A program made the translations under genes and the position numbers. A stretch of DNA of 64,000 bases from NCBI RefSeq assembly GCF_901875575.1, contig NZ_CABFMF010000011.1:186001-250000 (forward strand). The letters run 5' to 3'. The notes beneath the pieces were generated by a model. It was not told the DNA's origin. It ran no database searches and worked only from the letters and a program-made list of their open reading frames with translations. Below, in pieces: positions 1-8,477 of the stretch (the stretch's first letter is position 1; the number at the start of each line of letters is the position of its first letter). The stretch comes from an uncultured Streptococcus sp. Its GTDB lineage: Bacteria > Bacillota > Bacilli > Lactobacillales > Streptococcaceae.

Positions 1-649
1 CAATCAAATCTTTTTTGTCACGATTCATGACCTTAAGTAAGTAGTCTAAGGCAAAAGCCTTGTTAACACCCTTGGCTGAACATTCAAGGATATTAAGGGG
101 ACCTCCCCATGTATTGATGGCTAATTGATGTTTATAAAAAGCATTCATTTCAGCTGCTAAGGCATACTTATCATTTGCCCTTGTTTGAAGGAGTAAGGCG
201 TTAGGATTTTCAGAAACTAATTCTTCCTGAAAGAGGTGACCGTTTGAGAAATTTTTAATTCCAAAGAGGGCAGGATTGACAATAGATTCATCGGTATTGG
301 TAATATAGAATTGTTTTCGATATTCACTGGCGATAAAATCAGCTTGGATTTCCTCTGAACGTTTGACCATATCGAGTAAATAGCTTTTATCTAAAGTTAC
401 AGATTGTTCAAATTCCCAATCTTTATTAGGAATGTGTGTTAAAGAGCCGTTGAAATTAATCATTGGGGTATCTAACCCCAATTCTTTGTAGTAATCAATT
501 GCCATGCGATAGGGACGCCCTGTTGTAATAATAATTTTGTGTCCTTTAGCAGAGACTTTTTTAATCGTTTGTTTGGTAAAGTCAGAAAGCTGACTTTCTG
601 AGTTGAGCAAGGTTCCGTCAAGATCAACTGCAATTATTTTTTTAGTCAT
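1..649 (-). CDS. Cof-type HAD-IIB sugar-phosphate phosphatase (3' part outside window)
   Basis: Cytosolic phosphatase of the HAD superfamily, Cof/YidA branch, probably acting on sugar phosphates or similar small phosphoesters. The N-terminus has the DxDGT nucleophile motif (IIAVDLDGTLLNS, about residues 5-17) followed by the ITTGRPY segment typical of the family. The ATG at 647-649 is the only sensible start. The frame stays open to base 1, so about 216 residues are visible and the C-terminal GDxxND motif lies outside. It is divergent from the permease gene. The substrate cannot be told from sequence. Confidence 0.88.
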   Translation of the reverse strand, partial: MTKKIIAVDLDGTLLNSESQLSDFTKQTIKKVSAKGHKIIITTGRPYRMAIDYYKELGLDTPMINFNGSLTHIPNKDWEFEQSVTLDKSYLLDMVKRSEEIQADFIASEYRKQFYITNTDESIVNPALFGIKNFSNGHLFQEELVSENPNALLLQTRANDKYALAAEMNAFYKHQLAINTWGGPLNILECSAKGVNKAFALDYLLKVMNRDKKDLI

Positions 650-770
650 ATAAACCTTTCTAGTACGTTTCCAGATAAGATGTCTTCTATTATAACAAAA
701 ATCAAGGAGAAAAGCAGACCAGAAACGAAAATAAAATTCGTCAATTTATTAAATAATTCAAACAAATATA

Positions 771-814
771 TTGAAAATATGAATAATAAATGATACAATA
801 CCAATATTGTTCGT
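771..814 (+). promoter_or_regulatory. Promoter of purine permease with PurR-box-like site
   Basis: A -35 TTGAAA (771-776), 17-base spacer and extended -10 TGA-TACAAT (-10 at 794-799) form a good sigma-A promoter. Just downstream, 806-814 read on the minus strand gives ACGAACAAT, resembling the PurR box of lactic acid bacteria (CCGAACWWT core). The promoter is clear; the PurR site is inferred and partial. Confidence 0.5.
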
Positions 815-837
815 AAAAAAACAAAAGGAGATTAAAA

Positions 838-2256
838 ATGGACAAACTATTTAAACTAAAAGAGAACGGAACGGATGTTCGTACAGAGGTTCTCGCTGGT
901 TTAACAACTTTCTTTGCAATGAGCTATATTCTCTTTGTAAACCCACAAATTCTTTCGCAAACAGGAATGCCTGCTCAGGGTGTCTTCCTAGCAACGATTA
1001 TTGGTTCTGTGGTAGGAACCCTTATGATGGCTTTTTATGCCAACTTACCATATGCCCAAGCTCCAGGTATGGGACTGAATGCTTTCTTTACCTTTACAGT
1101 TGTCTTTGGACTTGGTTATTCTTGGCAAGAAGCTTTGGCTATGGTCTTCATTTGTGGTCTTATTTCATTGATTATTACTTTGACAAATGTACGCAAAATG
1201 ATCATTGAATCCATTCCTACTGCTCTTCGTTCAGCTATTTCAGCAGGTATCGGTGTCTTCCTTGCCTACGTAGGGATTAAGAATGCAGGACTTTTGAAAT
1301 TTACGATTGATCCAGGTAACTATACTGTTATAGGAGAAGGTGCTGACAAAGCTCAAGCAACGATTGCAGCAAACTCTTCAGCAGTTCCAGGATTGGTTGA
1401 CTTTAATAGCCCAGCTGTTTTGGTGGCTCTTGCAGGACTTGCCATTACTATCTTCTTTGTCATCAAAGGCATTAAGGGAGGGATTATCCTTTCTATCTTA
1501 ACAACAACAGTTCTTGCAATTGCAGTAGGTTTAGTTAATATTTCTAGCATTGATTTTTCAAATAATCACTTGGGTGCTGCGGTAGAAGATTTGAAGAAAG
1601 TTTTTGGTGCAGCTCTTGGTTCAGAAGGTTTGGGAGCTTTGATTTCAGATACAGCTCGCTTACCTGAGACTCTTATGGCTATTCTGGCCTTCTCGTTAAC
1701 AGATATTTTCGATACAATTGGTACTCTAATTGGTACTGGTGAAAAAGTTGGAATCATTGCTTCTAAAGGTGAAAACAAGGAATCAGTTAAATTGGACAAA
1801 GCTCTTTATTCTGATTTAATTGCTACAACAATTGGTGCAGTAGCTGGTACTTCAAACGTGACGACTTATGTTGAGTCTGCTGCTGGTATCGGTGCAGGTG
1901 GACGTACTGGTTTGACAGCCTTGGTTGTAGCTATCTGTTTTGCAATTTCAAGCTTCTTTAGCCCACTTCTCGCTATTGTACCAACATCTGCTACAGCTCC
2001 AATCTTAATTATTGTTGGGATTATGATGTTGGCTAGTTTGAAAAATATTCATTGGGATGATATGTCTGAAGCGGTTCCTGCTTTCTTCACATCTATCTTT
2101 ATGGGATTCAGCTACTCTATCACTCAAGGGATTGCAGTTGGTTTCTTGACTTACACTTTGACTAAGCTTGTCAAAGGTCAAGCTAAAGATGTCCATGTAA
2201 TGATTTGGATTTTGGATGCCTTGTTTATCCTTAACTATATCAGCATGGCCCTATAA
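838..2256 (+). CDS. NCS2/AzgA-type purine base permease
   Basis: Membrane importer for purine bases (guanine/hypoxanthine/adenine type), proton-coupled, 472 residues, the usual length for the PbuG/AzgA branch of NCS2. The sequence begins MDKLFKLKENGTDVRTEVLAG, then LTTFFAMSYILFVNPQIL, a hallmark of this branch; further motifs are APGMGLNAFFTFTVV, DIFDTIGTLIGT and the Ala/Gly-rich SNVTTYVESAAGIGAGGRTGL. About 12-14 hydrophobic segments are visible. AAAAGGAG precedes the ATG by a normal distance. It is monocistronic with its own terminator. Which purine it prefers cannot be decided here. Confidence 0.9.
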   Translation: MDKLFKLKENGTDVRTEVLAGLTTFFAMSYILFVNPQILSQTGMPAQGVFLATIIGSVVGTLMMAFYANLPYAQAPGMGLNAFFTFTVVFGLGYSWQEALAMVFICGLISLIITLTNVRKMIIESIPTALRSAISAGIGVFLAYVGIKNAGLLKFTIDPGNYTVIGEGADKAQATIAANSSAVPGLVDFNSPAVLVALAGLAITIFFVIKGIKGGIILSILTTTVLAIAVGLVNISSIDFSNNHLGAAVEDLKKVFGAALGSEGLGALISDTARLPETLMAILAFSLTDIFDTIGTLIGTGEKVGIIASKGENKESVKLDKALYSDLIATTIGAVAGTSNVTTYVESAAGIGAGGRTGLTALVVAICFAISSFFSPLLAIVPTSATAPILIIVGIMMLASLKNIHWDDMSEAVPAFFTSIFMGFSYSITQGIAVGFLTYTLTKLVKGQAKDVHVMIWILDALFILNYISMAL

Positions 2257-2267
2257 TATAATTACCC

Positions 2268-2290
2268 AGGGGGAATTTCCCCCTTTTTTT
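2268..2290 (+). terminator. Rho-independent terminator after purine permease
   Basis: AGGGGG and CCCCCT pair around a five-base loop and run into seven T residues. Confidence 0.85.
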
Positions 2291-2314
2291 AATACAGAGT
2301 CCAGGAGATGAATC

Positions 2315-3022
2315 ATGGAAGAGAAAAGTATGTGGAAAGAATTGTTGAATCGTGCAGGATGGTTTTTAATCTTTCTGCTAGCGACAATTTTATATCAGAT
2401 TCCTGTAGCAGTTACTTCTATATTGATCTTAAAAGAAGTACCGCTGTTACAGTCGGGTTTGATAGTTGCTGCTATTTCGGTTGTAGTTTTATCACTATTT
2501 ATAGTTGGAGCTCGTAAAACGCAATTAGCCAGTTTTAATTTTTCTTTTTTTAGAGCTAAGGATTTGGCACGTTTAGGCTTGAGTTATTTAGTCATTATCT
2601 GTTCAAATATACTTGGTTCTATCTTGTTACAACTGTCAAATGAGACGACAACAGCTAACCAGTCTCAGATTAACGACATGGTTCAGAATAGTTCTCTGAT
2701 TTCTAGCTTCTTCTTGCTAGCCGTACTTGCTCCGATTTGTGAGGAAATCTTGTGTCGGGGAATTGTTCCTAAAAAGATTTTCCGAGGCAAGGAGAACTTG
2801 GGATTTGTAGTCGGTACGATTGTGTTTGCTTTATTGCATCAACCAAGTAATTTACCTTCTTTATTGATTTATGGAGGTATGTCGATCGTTCTATCTTGGA
2901 CGGCTTACATGACCCAACGTTTGGAAATGTCTATCTTGCTTCACATGATTGTGAATGGGGTTGCTTTCTGTTTGTTGGCTCTTGTGGTGATCATGAGTCG
3001 GACATTAGGGATTTCTGTTTAA
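2315..3022 (+). CDS. CPBP family intramembrane protease
   Basis: Integral membrane protein of the CPBP (Abi/CAAX-protease-like) family, 235 residues. The three family motifs are present: EEILCR (EExxxR), the following FALLHQ (FxxxH) and HMIVNG near the C-terminus. Six to eight hydrophobic segments are visible. The ATG at 2315 follows CCAGGAG. An overlapping frame starting at 2308 is a shadow. In streptococci such proteins are often tied to bacteriocin self-immunity or peptide processing, but this copy lies beside metabolic genes and its substrate is unknown. Confidence 0.85.
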   Translation: MEEKSMWKELLNRAGWFLIFLLATILYQIPVAVTSILILKEVPLLQSGLIVAAISVVVLSLFIVGARKTQLASFNFSFFRAKDLARLGLSYLVIICSNILGSILLQLSNETTTANQSQINDMVQNSSLISSFFLLAVLAPICEEILCRGIVPKKIFRGKENLGFVVGTIVFALLHQPSNLPSLLIYGGMSIVLSWTAYMTQRLEMSILLHMIVNGVAFCLLALVVIMSRTLGISV

Positions 3023-3095
3023 GATTTTTGACAATTGCTTACTTGTTTCTACTGGGAGAAAGATGAATGTAATCGTGTCCATCTTTTTCTTTTTA

Positions 3096-3104
3096 TGGTA
3101 AAAT
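3096..3104 (+). promoter_or_regulatory. Extended -10 promoter of the sul (folate) operon
   Basis: TGG-TAAAAT (TG at 3096-3097, -10 at 3099-3104) is an extended -10 about 40 bases upstream of the sulA ATG. No good -35 is visible at 17 bases. Confidence 0.45.
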
Positions 3105-3145
3105 AGAGAAATAATATGATGAAAAGCCTTGAGGGAGTGACCGAT

Positions 3146-4096
3146 ATGTCAACTAAAGTAAATCATGCAAAGACAGCTATTTGCGGAATTATCAATGTAA
3201 CCCCAGATTCCTTTTCGGATGGTGGTCAATTTTTTGCTCTTGAGCAGGCACTCCAGCAGGCTCGTAAATTGATAGCAGAAGGGGCTAGTATGCTAGATAT
3301 CGGCGGAGAATCGACTCGGCCTCGGCCGGGAAGTAGCTATGTTGAGATAGAAGAGGAAATCCAGCGTGTTGTTCCGGTAATCAAAGCTATTCGTAAGGAA
3401 AGTGATGTTCTCATCTCTATCGATACTTGGAAAAGTCAGGTAGCAGAGGCGGCTTTGGCTGCTGGTGCTAATCTAGTTAATGATATCACTGGTCTCATGG
3501 GTGATGAAAAAATGGCTCATGTGGTAGCAGAAGCGAGAGCGAAAGTGGTCATCATGTTTAATCCAGTTATGGTTCGACCTCAGCATCCTAGCTCGCTCAT
3601 ATTCCCTCATTTTGGCTTTGGTCAAGCTTTTACAGTAGAAGAGTTAGCTGACTTTGAAAAATTACCAATCGAAGAGTTGATGGAGACTTTCTTTGAACGA
3701 GCACTAGCGAGAGCAGAGGAAGTTGGGATTGCACAAGAAAATATCCTGTTGGATCCAGGAATCGGCTTTGGGCTGACCAAGAAGGAAAATCTACTTCTTT
3801 TACGGGATCTGGATAAACTACATCAGAAAGGTTATCCAATCTTTCTTGGAGTGTCGCGCAAGCGATTTGTCATCAATATCCTTGAAGAAAGTGGTTTTGA
3901 AGTCAATCCTGAGACAGAACTTGGTTTCCGAAATAGAGATACAGCTTCGGCTCATGTAACTAGTATCGCTACGAGGCAGGGAGTAGAAGTGGTGCGCGTG
4001 CATGACGTAGCTAGTCACAGGATGGCAGTTGAAATTGCCTCCGCTATTCGTCTGGCTGATGAAGCGGAAAATTTAGATTTAAAACAATATAAATAA
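3146..4096 (+). CDS. sulA: Dihydropteroate synthase carrying Arg-Pro duplication
   Basis: FolP/SulA condenses p-aminobenzoate with dihydropterin pyrophosphate; it is the target of sulfonamides. From the ATG at 3146 the protein is 316 residues, with NVTPDSFSDGG (17-27), GESTRPRPGSS (54-64), the IDTW segment and the C-terminal RVHDV segment. I prefer this start over the in-frame ATG at 3116 because it follows GAGGGAGTGACC and matches pneumococcal SulA numbering. The notable feature is a tandem Arg-Pro at 58-61, encoded by two six-base units CGGCCT and CGGCCG (3317-3328), where susceptible proteins have one. Such 58-59 duplications are known pneumococcal sulfonamide-resistance changes. First gene of sulABCD. 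Confidence 0.95.
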   Translation: MSTKVNHAKTAICGIINVTPDSFSDGGQFFALEQALQQARKLIAEGASMLDIGGESTRPRPGSSYVEIEEEIQRVVPVIKAIRKESDVLISIDTWKSQVAEAALAAGANLVNDITGLMGDEKMAHVVAEARAKVVIMFNPVMVRPQHPSSLIFPHFGFGQAFTVEELADFEKLPIEELMETFFERALARAEEVGIAQENILLDPGIGFGLTKKENLLLLRDLDKLHQKGYPIFLGVSRKRFVINILEESGFEVNPETELGFRNRDTASAHVTSIATRQGVEVVRVHDVASHRMAVEIASAIRLADEAENLDLKQYK

Positions 4097-4097
4097 G

Positions 4098-5399
4098 ATG
4101 AAAGAAATTGAAAACAATCAGTGGATTGCTAACTACCGGACGGATCAACCGCATTTTGGCTTGGAACGCATGGTGGAACTATTAGCTTTGCGTGGCAATC
4201 CTCATCTCAAACTCAAGGTCATCCATATCGGAGGGACCAATGGCAAGGGATCTACCATTGCTTTTTTGAAAAATATGCTAGAAAAGCTAGGGCTGAGAGT
4301 TGGTGTTTTCAGCTCGCCCTATCTCATTCATTACACAGACCAGATTAGCATCAATGGGAAATCTATTCCCGAGGATAGACTAGAAGCTCTCATGGCAGAC
4401 TATCAGTCTTTGCTGGAGGGAGAAGCGGTCGCTAATTTACAGGGCACAACCGAGTTTGAGATTATCACAACCATAGCCTATGACTACTTTGCCTCAGAGC
4501 AAGTAGATGTGGCCATCATGGAAGTGGGCATGGGTGGACTCTTGGATAGTACCAATGTCTGCCAGCCAATTTTAACAGGTATTACGACCATTGGACTAGA
4601 TCATGTAGCCCTACTTGGTGACACCTTGGAAGCCATAGCAGAGCAGAAAGCAGGCATTATCAAACCAAGAATTCCCTTGGTGACCGGTCGCATTGCTCCA
4701 GAAGCTTTAGCAGTGATTGATTCTATTTCAGAAGCTAAAAATGCTACAAGAATACGATTTGGGATAGATTATCAGGTTCGTCATCAAAAGAGTGTGGTGA
4801 CAGGGGAAGTCTTTGATTATACTAGTTCTCTCAGACAAGGCTGTTTCCAGACTGGTTTACTTGGTTTGCACCAGATAGAGAATGCTGGGATGGCCATAGC
4901 TTTACTTGATACTTTTTGTCAAGAAAATGATCTAGAGTTACCAGCTAATACCTTGGTTGCTCAAGCCTTGGAAAAAACAAGGTGGCCGGGGCGTTTGGAA
5001 GTTGTGTCGAGAGAACCATTGATGATTTTGGATGGGGCCCATAATCCCCATGCTATTAAAACTTTATTGGCAATCTTGCAAGAACGCTTTGCCGGCTATC
5101 ACAAGAAGATTCTCTTTACTTGTATCAAAACCAAGGCTTTGGAAGATATGTTGGATTTGCTGGGGGCAATACCAGATACCGAGCTTATCCTGACACATTT
5201 TGACGATAGTCGGGCGACGGATGAAAGCGTGCTGAAAGAGGCGGCTAAGTCTAGAAATCTCAGCTACCAAGGTTGGCAGGATTTTCTAGAGCAGAAATTG
5301 ACAGATAAAAAAGAAGAGAAACAAACAGTTAGGATTGTCACTGGTTCCCTATATTTCTTGAGCCAGGTGAGAGCCTACCTAATGGAGAGGAAAAACTAA
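4098..5399 (+). CDS. sulB: Dihydrofolate synthase / folylpolyglutamate synthase
   Basis: FolC-type ligase that adds glutamate to dihydropteroate and extends folate polyglutamate tails, using ATP. The protein has 433 residues. The Mur-ligase-like P-loop GTNGKGS lies at about 46-52; GLDHVALLGDT, then the C-terminal ligase domain with LMILDGAHNPHA, follow. The start is one base after the sulA stop, so translation is probably coupled. Second gene of the folate operon. Confidence 0.93.
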   Translation: MKEIENNQWIANYRTDQPHFGLERMVELLALRGNPHLKLKVIHIGGTNGKGSTIAFLKNMLEKLGLRVGVFSSPYLIHYTDQISINGKSIPEDRLEALMADYQSLLEGEAVANLQGTTEFEIITTIAYDYFASEQVDVAIMEVGMGGLLDSTNVCQPILTGITTIGLDHVALLGDTLEAIAEQKAGIIKPRIPLVTGRIAPEALAVIDSISEAKNATRIRFGIDYQVRHQKSVVTGEVFDYTSSLRQGCFQTGLLGLHQIENAGMAIALLDTFCQENDLELPANTLVAQALEKTRWPGRLEVVSREPLMILDGAHNPHAIKTLLAILQERFAGYHKKILFTCIKTKALEDMLDLLGAIPDTELILTHFDDSRATDESVLKEAAKSRNLSYQGWQDFLEQKLTDKKEEKQTVRIVTGSLYFLSQVRAYLMERKN

Positions 5400-5402
5400 A
5401 GA

Positions 5403-5957
5403 ATGGATACACAAAAGATTGAAACAGCTGTAAAAATGATTATTGAAGCTGTCGGAGAGGACGCTAACCGCGAGGGCTTGCAGGAAACACCTGCTCGTGT
5501 GGCTCGTATGTACCAAGAGATTTTTTCAGGTCTTGGTCAAACAGCGGAGGAACATTTGTCAAAATCCTTTGAGATTATTGATGACAATATGGTTGTAGAA
5601 AAGGATATCTTTTTCCATACCATGTGTGAACACCACTTCTTGCCATTTTATGGTAGAGCGCACATAGCCTACATTCCAGATGGTCGTGTGGCAGGTTTGT
5701 CTAAGCTAGCCCGTACGGTTGAAGTTTATTCGAAAAAACCACAAATTCAAGAACGTTTGAATATCGAAGTGGCCGATGCCTTGATGGAGTATCTAGGTGC
5801 TAAAGGAGCCTTTGTTGTCATTGAGGCGGAACATATGTGTATGAGCATGCGTGGTGTCAGAAAACCAGGCACTGCAACCTTGACGACAGTAGCTCGTGGT
5901 CTATTTGAAACAGATAAGGACCTCCGAGATCAGGCTTATCGTTTAATGGGACTATAA
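5403..5957 (+). CDS. folE: GTP cyclohydrolase I
   Basis: Also named sulC. It converts GTP to 7,8-dihydroneopterin triphosphate, the first committed step of folate synthesis. 184 residues, normal for the bacterial enzyme. Zinc ligands are visible as Cys75 and His78 in TMCEHHFLPFYGRAH and Cys146 in EAEHMCMSMRGVRKPG. The start lies three bases after the sulB stop. It feeds SulD and then SulA in the same operon. Confidence 0.95.
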   Translation: MDTQKIETAVKMIIEAVGEDANREGLQETPARVARMYQEIFSGLGQTAEEHLSKSFEIIDDNMVVEKDIFFHTMCEHHFLPFYGRAHIAYIPDGRVAGLSKLARTVEVYSKKPQIQERLNIEVADALMEYLGAKGAFVVIEAEHMCMSMRGVRKPGTATLTTVARGLFETDKDLRDQAYRLMGL

Positions 5958-5961
5958 AAAG

Positions 5962-5984
5962 AATCCGCTTCAAGCGGATTTTTC
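5962..5984 (+). terminator. Intra-operon hairpin between folE and sulD
   Basis: AATCCGCTT and AAGCGGATT form a perfect inverted repeat with one central base, followed by a short T run. It looks like a terminator or attenuator lying between folE and sulD. Confidence 0.55.
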
Positions 5985-5999
5985 TAGAAAGGACTAGTT

Positions 6000-6812
6000 A
6001 TGGATCAACTGCAGATTAAGGATTTGGAAATTTTTGCCTATCATGGTCTTTTTCCTAGTGAGAAGGAATTGGGGCAAAAGTTTGTCGTTTCAGCTATCCT
6101 ATCCTATGATATGACCAAGGCAGCTACAGACTTGGATTTAACGGCTTCTGTCCATTATGGAGAACTGTGTCAGCAGTGGACGACTTGGTTTCAGGAAACG
6201 AGTGAAGATTTGATTGAAACGGTAGCTTATAAACTGGTGGAGCGTACTTTTGAGGCTTATCCTCTTGTCCAAGAAATTCAGCTGGAACTGAAAAAACCTT
6301 GGGCGCCAGTTCATTTGCCACTAAATACTTGCTCAGTAATCATTCATCGCCGCAAGCAACGAGCCTTTGTTGCCCTAGGAAGCAACATGGGGGATAAGCA
6401 AGCTAATCTGCAAGATGCTATTGAAAAAATGCAGACTAAAGGTATTCGGATCCTTAAAGAATCCAGTGTCATGATAACTGAACCTTGGGGTGGAGTTGAG
6501 CAGGATAGCTTTGTTAATCAAGTTGTTGAGGTGGAGACATGGTTGCCAGCTCAGGTCTTGTTAGGGACTTTGTTAGAGATTGAATCAGAAATGGGTCGCA
6601 TTAGAGAAGTACATTGGGGACCGCGTTTGATTGATTTAGATTTGCTTTTTATGGAAGATGAGGTAATCTATACAGATGACTTGATTTTACCACATCCTTA
6701 TGTAGCAGAACGGCTCTTTGTCCTTGAATCCTTGCAGGAAATCGCTCCTTATTTTGTTCATCCGGTATTAAACAAACCAATTCGTGATTTATATGAAGAT
6801 TTGAAAAAATAG
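6000..6812 (+). CDS. sulD: Bifunctional dihydroneopterin aldolase / HPPK
   Basis: FolB-FolK fusion, 270 residues. Residues about 1-118 are the aldolase (LEIFAYHGLFPSEKELGQKF; later ELKKPWAP), which makes 6-hydroxymethyl-dihydropterin. Residues about 120-270 are HPPK (AFVALGSNMGDKQANL, GPRLIDLDLLF), which pyrophosphorylates it for SulA. The fusion is known from S. pneumoniae. The ATG at 6000 follows AGAAAGGACTAGTT. It is the last gene of the operon and ends at a strong terminator. Confidence 0.95.
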   Translation: MDQLQIKDLEIFAYHGLFPSEKELGQKFVVSAILSYDMTKAATDLDLTASVHYGELCQQWTTWFQETSEDLIETVAYKLVERTFEAYPLVQEIQLELKKPWAPVHLPLNTCSVIIHRRKQRAFVALGSNMGDKQANLQDAIEKMQTKGIRILKESSVMITEPWGGVEQDSFVNQVVEVETWLPAQVLLGTLLEIESEMGRIREVHWGPRLIDLDLLFMEDEVIYTDDLILPHPYVAERLFVLESLQEIAPYFVHPVLNKPIRDLYEDLKK

Positions 6813-6859
6813 AAAAACTCTAGTTTCCTATCTGAGTTCAAAGGAGACTAGAGTTTTTT
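6813..6859. terminator. Bidirectional terminator between sulD and DUF960 gene
   Basis: AAAACTCTAGT (6814-6824) pairs with ACTAGAGTTTT (6847-6857); the T and A runs on the two sides suit both converging genes. Confidence 0.85.
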
Positions 6860-7175
6860 AAAATAGGTCATTTTCTTCTGGAAGGAGAATGGTCTCTTTC
6901 CCATCCATATCTAGAACAAGTACTCTGGGAGGATATAGAGGGTCAAAAGGATGATTGAAGTCAAAGTCAATGGCTGTAGGAAGATGTTGGCTAGAAAAAT
7001 GAAAGGTAATACTCCCGTTTTTATTAAGTAATTGAAATTCAAGTTCTTCTTCCAATTCAAAGACATTTTTTAAAAAATGGTCAATGATATACCAAAAAGA
7101 ATCAATGATATCATCAGGCAAGCTGGTAACAATGCCGAAACTGGCAGATCGCATGAGGGTATTGGTAAAAGCCAT
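6858..7175 (-). CDS. DUF960 family protein
   Basis: Small soluble protein of 105 residues that I place in the DUF960 family of Firmicutes, function unknown. Features: MAFTNTLMRSASFGIVTSLP at the start, SFWYIIDHFLKNVFELEEELEF, then a predicted beta-rich half ending LLPEENDLF. I start at 7175 because GAAAGGAGAGCAGATAT precedes that ATG; the upstream in-frame ATG would add an unlikely basic extension. Monocistronic, convergent with sulD. No catalytic residues are recognisable. Confidence 0.8.
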   Translation of the reverse strand: MAFTNTLMRSASFGIVTSLPDDIIDSFWYIIDHFLKNVFELEEELEFQLLNKNGSITFHFSSQHLPTAIDFDFNHPFDPLYPPRVLVLDMDGKETILLPEENDLF

Positions 7176-7298
7176 ATATCTGCTCTCCTTTCTTTTCCTT
7201 ATCATACAGCAAATAGGATTAAAAATCAAGAAAAGGTGATTTTTTCTTCATAAACATAGTTTTCTATGAAATTTTTTTCAAACAATCTTAAAAAATAC

Positions 7299-7327
7299 TT
7301 GAAAGTGTTTACAATAAGTGATAGAAT
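7299..7327 (+). promoter_or_regulatory. ccpA promoter with overlapping cre-like site
   Basis: -35 TTGAAA (7299-7304), 17-base spacer, -10 TAGAAT (7322-7327). TGAAAGTGTTTACA at 7300-7313 differs by one base from a good catabolite-responsive element (TGAAAGCGTTTACA) and overlaps the -35, suggesting autorepression by CcpA. Confidence 0.6.
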
Positions 7328-7411
7328 GGAATAAATAGAAACATGAAAACGAAATTTTCATACCGTCTCTTTTTCGGAGTCTCATGAGGTATGATATAGA
7401 AAGGAAATGGA

Positions 7412-8422
7412 ATGAATACAGACGATACAGTAACGATTTATGATGTCGCCCGTGAAGCAGGAGTTTCAATGGCGACTGTTAGCCGTGTGGTTAATGGCAA
7501 TAAGAATGTAAAAGAGAATACACGTAAAAAAGTGCTTGAGGTGATTGATCGCTTAGATTACCGTCCAAATGCAGTTGCACGTGGTCTTGCAAGTAAAAAA
7601 ACAACTACAGTAGGTGTAGTAATTCCTAATATTACCAATGGATATTTTTCAACTCTTGCTAAGGGAATTGATGATATTGCAGAAATGTACAAGTATAATA
7701 TCGTTCTTGCTACTAGTGATGAAGATGATGACAAGGAAGTTTCTGTTGTCAATACCCTCTTTTCAAAACAAGTGGATGGAATTATTTTCATGGGTTACCA
7801 CTTAACTGAAAAGATTCGTTCAGAGTTTTCTCGTTCACGGACCCCTGTAGTTCTTGCTGGGACAGTGGATATAGAACATCAGCTTCCAAGCGTTAACATT
7901 GATTATAAACAAGCGACCATTGATGCAGTGAGCTACCTTGCAAAAGAAAACGAGCGAATTGCATTTGTTAGTGGTCCATTAGTAGATGATATCAATGGGA
8001 AAGTCCGTTTGGTCGGCTATAAAGACGCCTTGAAAAAAGCGGGTATTTCTTATAGTGAAGGTTTGGTCTTTGAGTCTAAATATACTTATGAAGATGGCTA
8101 TGCTTTGGCGGAACGTTTGATCTCTTCAAATGCTACTGCGGCAGTAGTGACAGGTGATGAATTGGCAGCAGGTGTCTTGAACGGCCTTGCTGATAAGGGT
8201 GTGTCAGTACCAGAAGAATTTGAGATTATTACTAGTGATGATTCACAAGTCTCACGCTTTACTCGTCCTAATTTGACTACAGTTGCACAACCACTTTATG
8301 ATCTTGGGGCTATCAGTATGCGTATGTTGACTAAGATTATGCATAAGGAAGAGTTGGAAGAACGTGAAGTTCTCTTACCTCATGGTTTGACAGAACGTCG
8401 TTCAACACGAAAACGTAAATAG
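7412..8422 (+). CDS. ccpA: Catabolite control protein A
   Basis: LacI/GalR-family regulator of carbon catabolite control, acting with HPr(Ser-P) on cre sites. 336 residues: N-terminal HTH at about 7-27 (VTIYDVAREAGVSMATVSRV), hinge YRPNAVARGLASKKTTTVGV, then a periplasmic-binding-protein-like core. It begins with an ATG after AGAAAGGAAATGGA. The upstream promoter carries a cre-like box, consistent with autoregulation. Length and motifs are typical. Confidence 0.95.
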   Translation: MNTDDTVTIYDVAREAGVSMATVSRVVNGNKNVKENTRKKVLEVIDRLDYRPNAVARGLASKKTTTVGVVIPNITNGYFSTLAKGIDDIAEMYKYNIVLATSDEDDDKEVSVVNTLFSKQVDGIIFMGYHLTEKIRSEFSRSRTPVVLAGTVDIEHQLPSVNIDYKQATIDAVSYLAKENERIAFVSGPLVDDINGKVRLVGYKDALKKAGISYSEGLVFESKYTYEDGYALAERLISSNATAAVVTGDELAAGVLNGLADKGVSVPEEFEIITSDDSQVSRFTRPNLTTVAQPLYDLGAISMRMLTKIMHKEELEEREVLLPHGLTERRSTRKRK

Positions 8423-8426
8423 AAAA

Positions 8427-8460
8427 AATCAGGGAATCGTGCAGATTTCCTGATTCTGTT
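8427..8460. terminator. Terminator between ccpA and asparaginase gene
   Basis: AATCAGGGAA pairs, with one mismatch, to TTTCCTGATT; T-rich downstream. It lies between convergent genes and may serve both. Confidence 0.7.
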
Positions 8461-8477
8461 TTCTGTGGGGAAAGTCA

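Noticed and set aside
660..837. Purine riboswitch before the purine permease
   Set aside because: I find no purine-riboswitch core (TATA...three-way junction with conserved loops) and no terminator; promoter with a PurR-like box explains it better.
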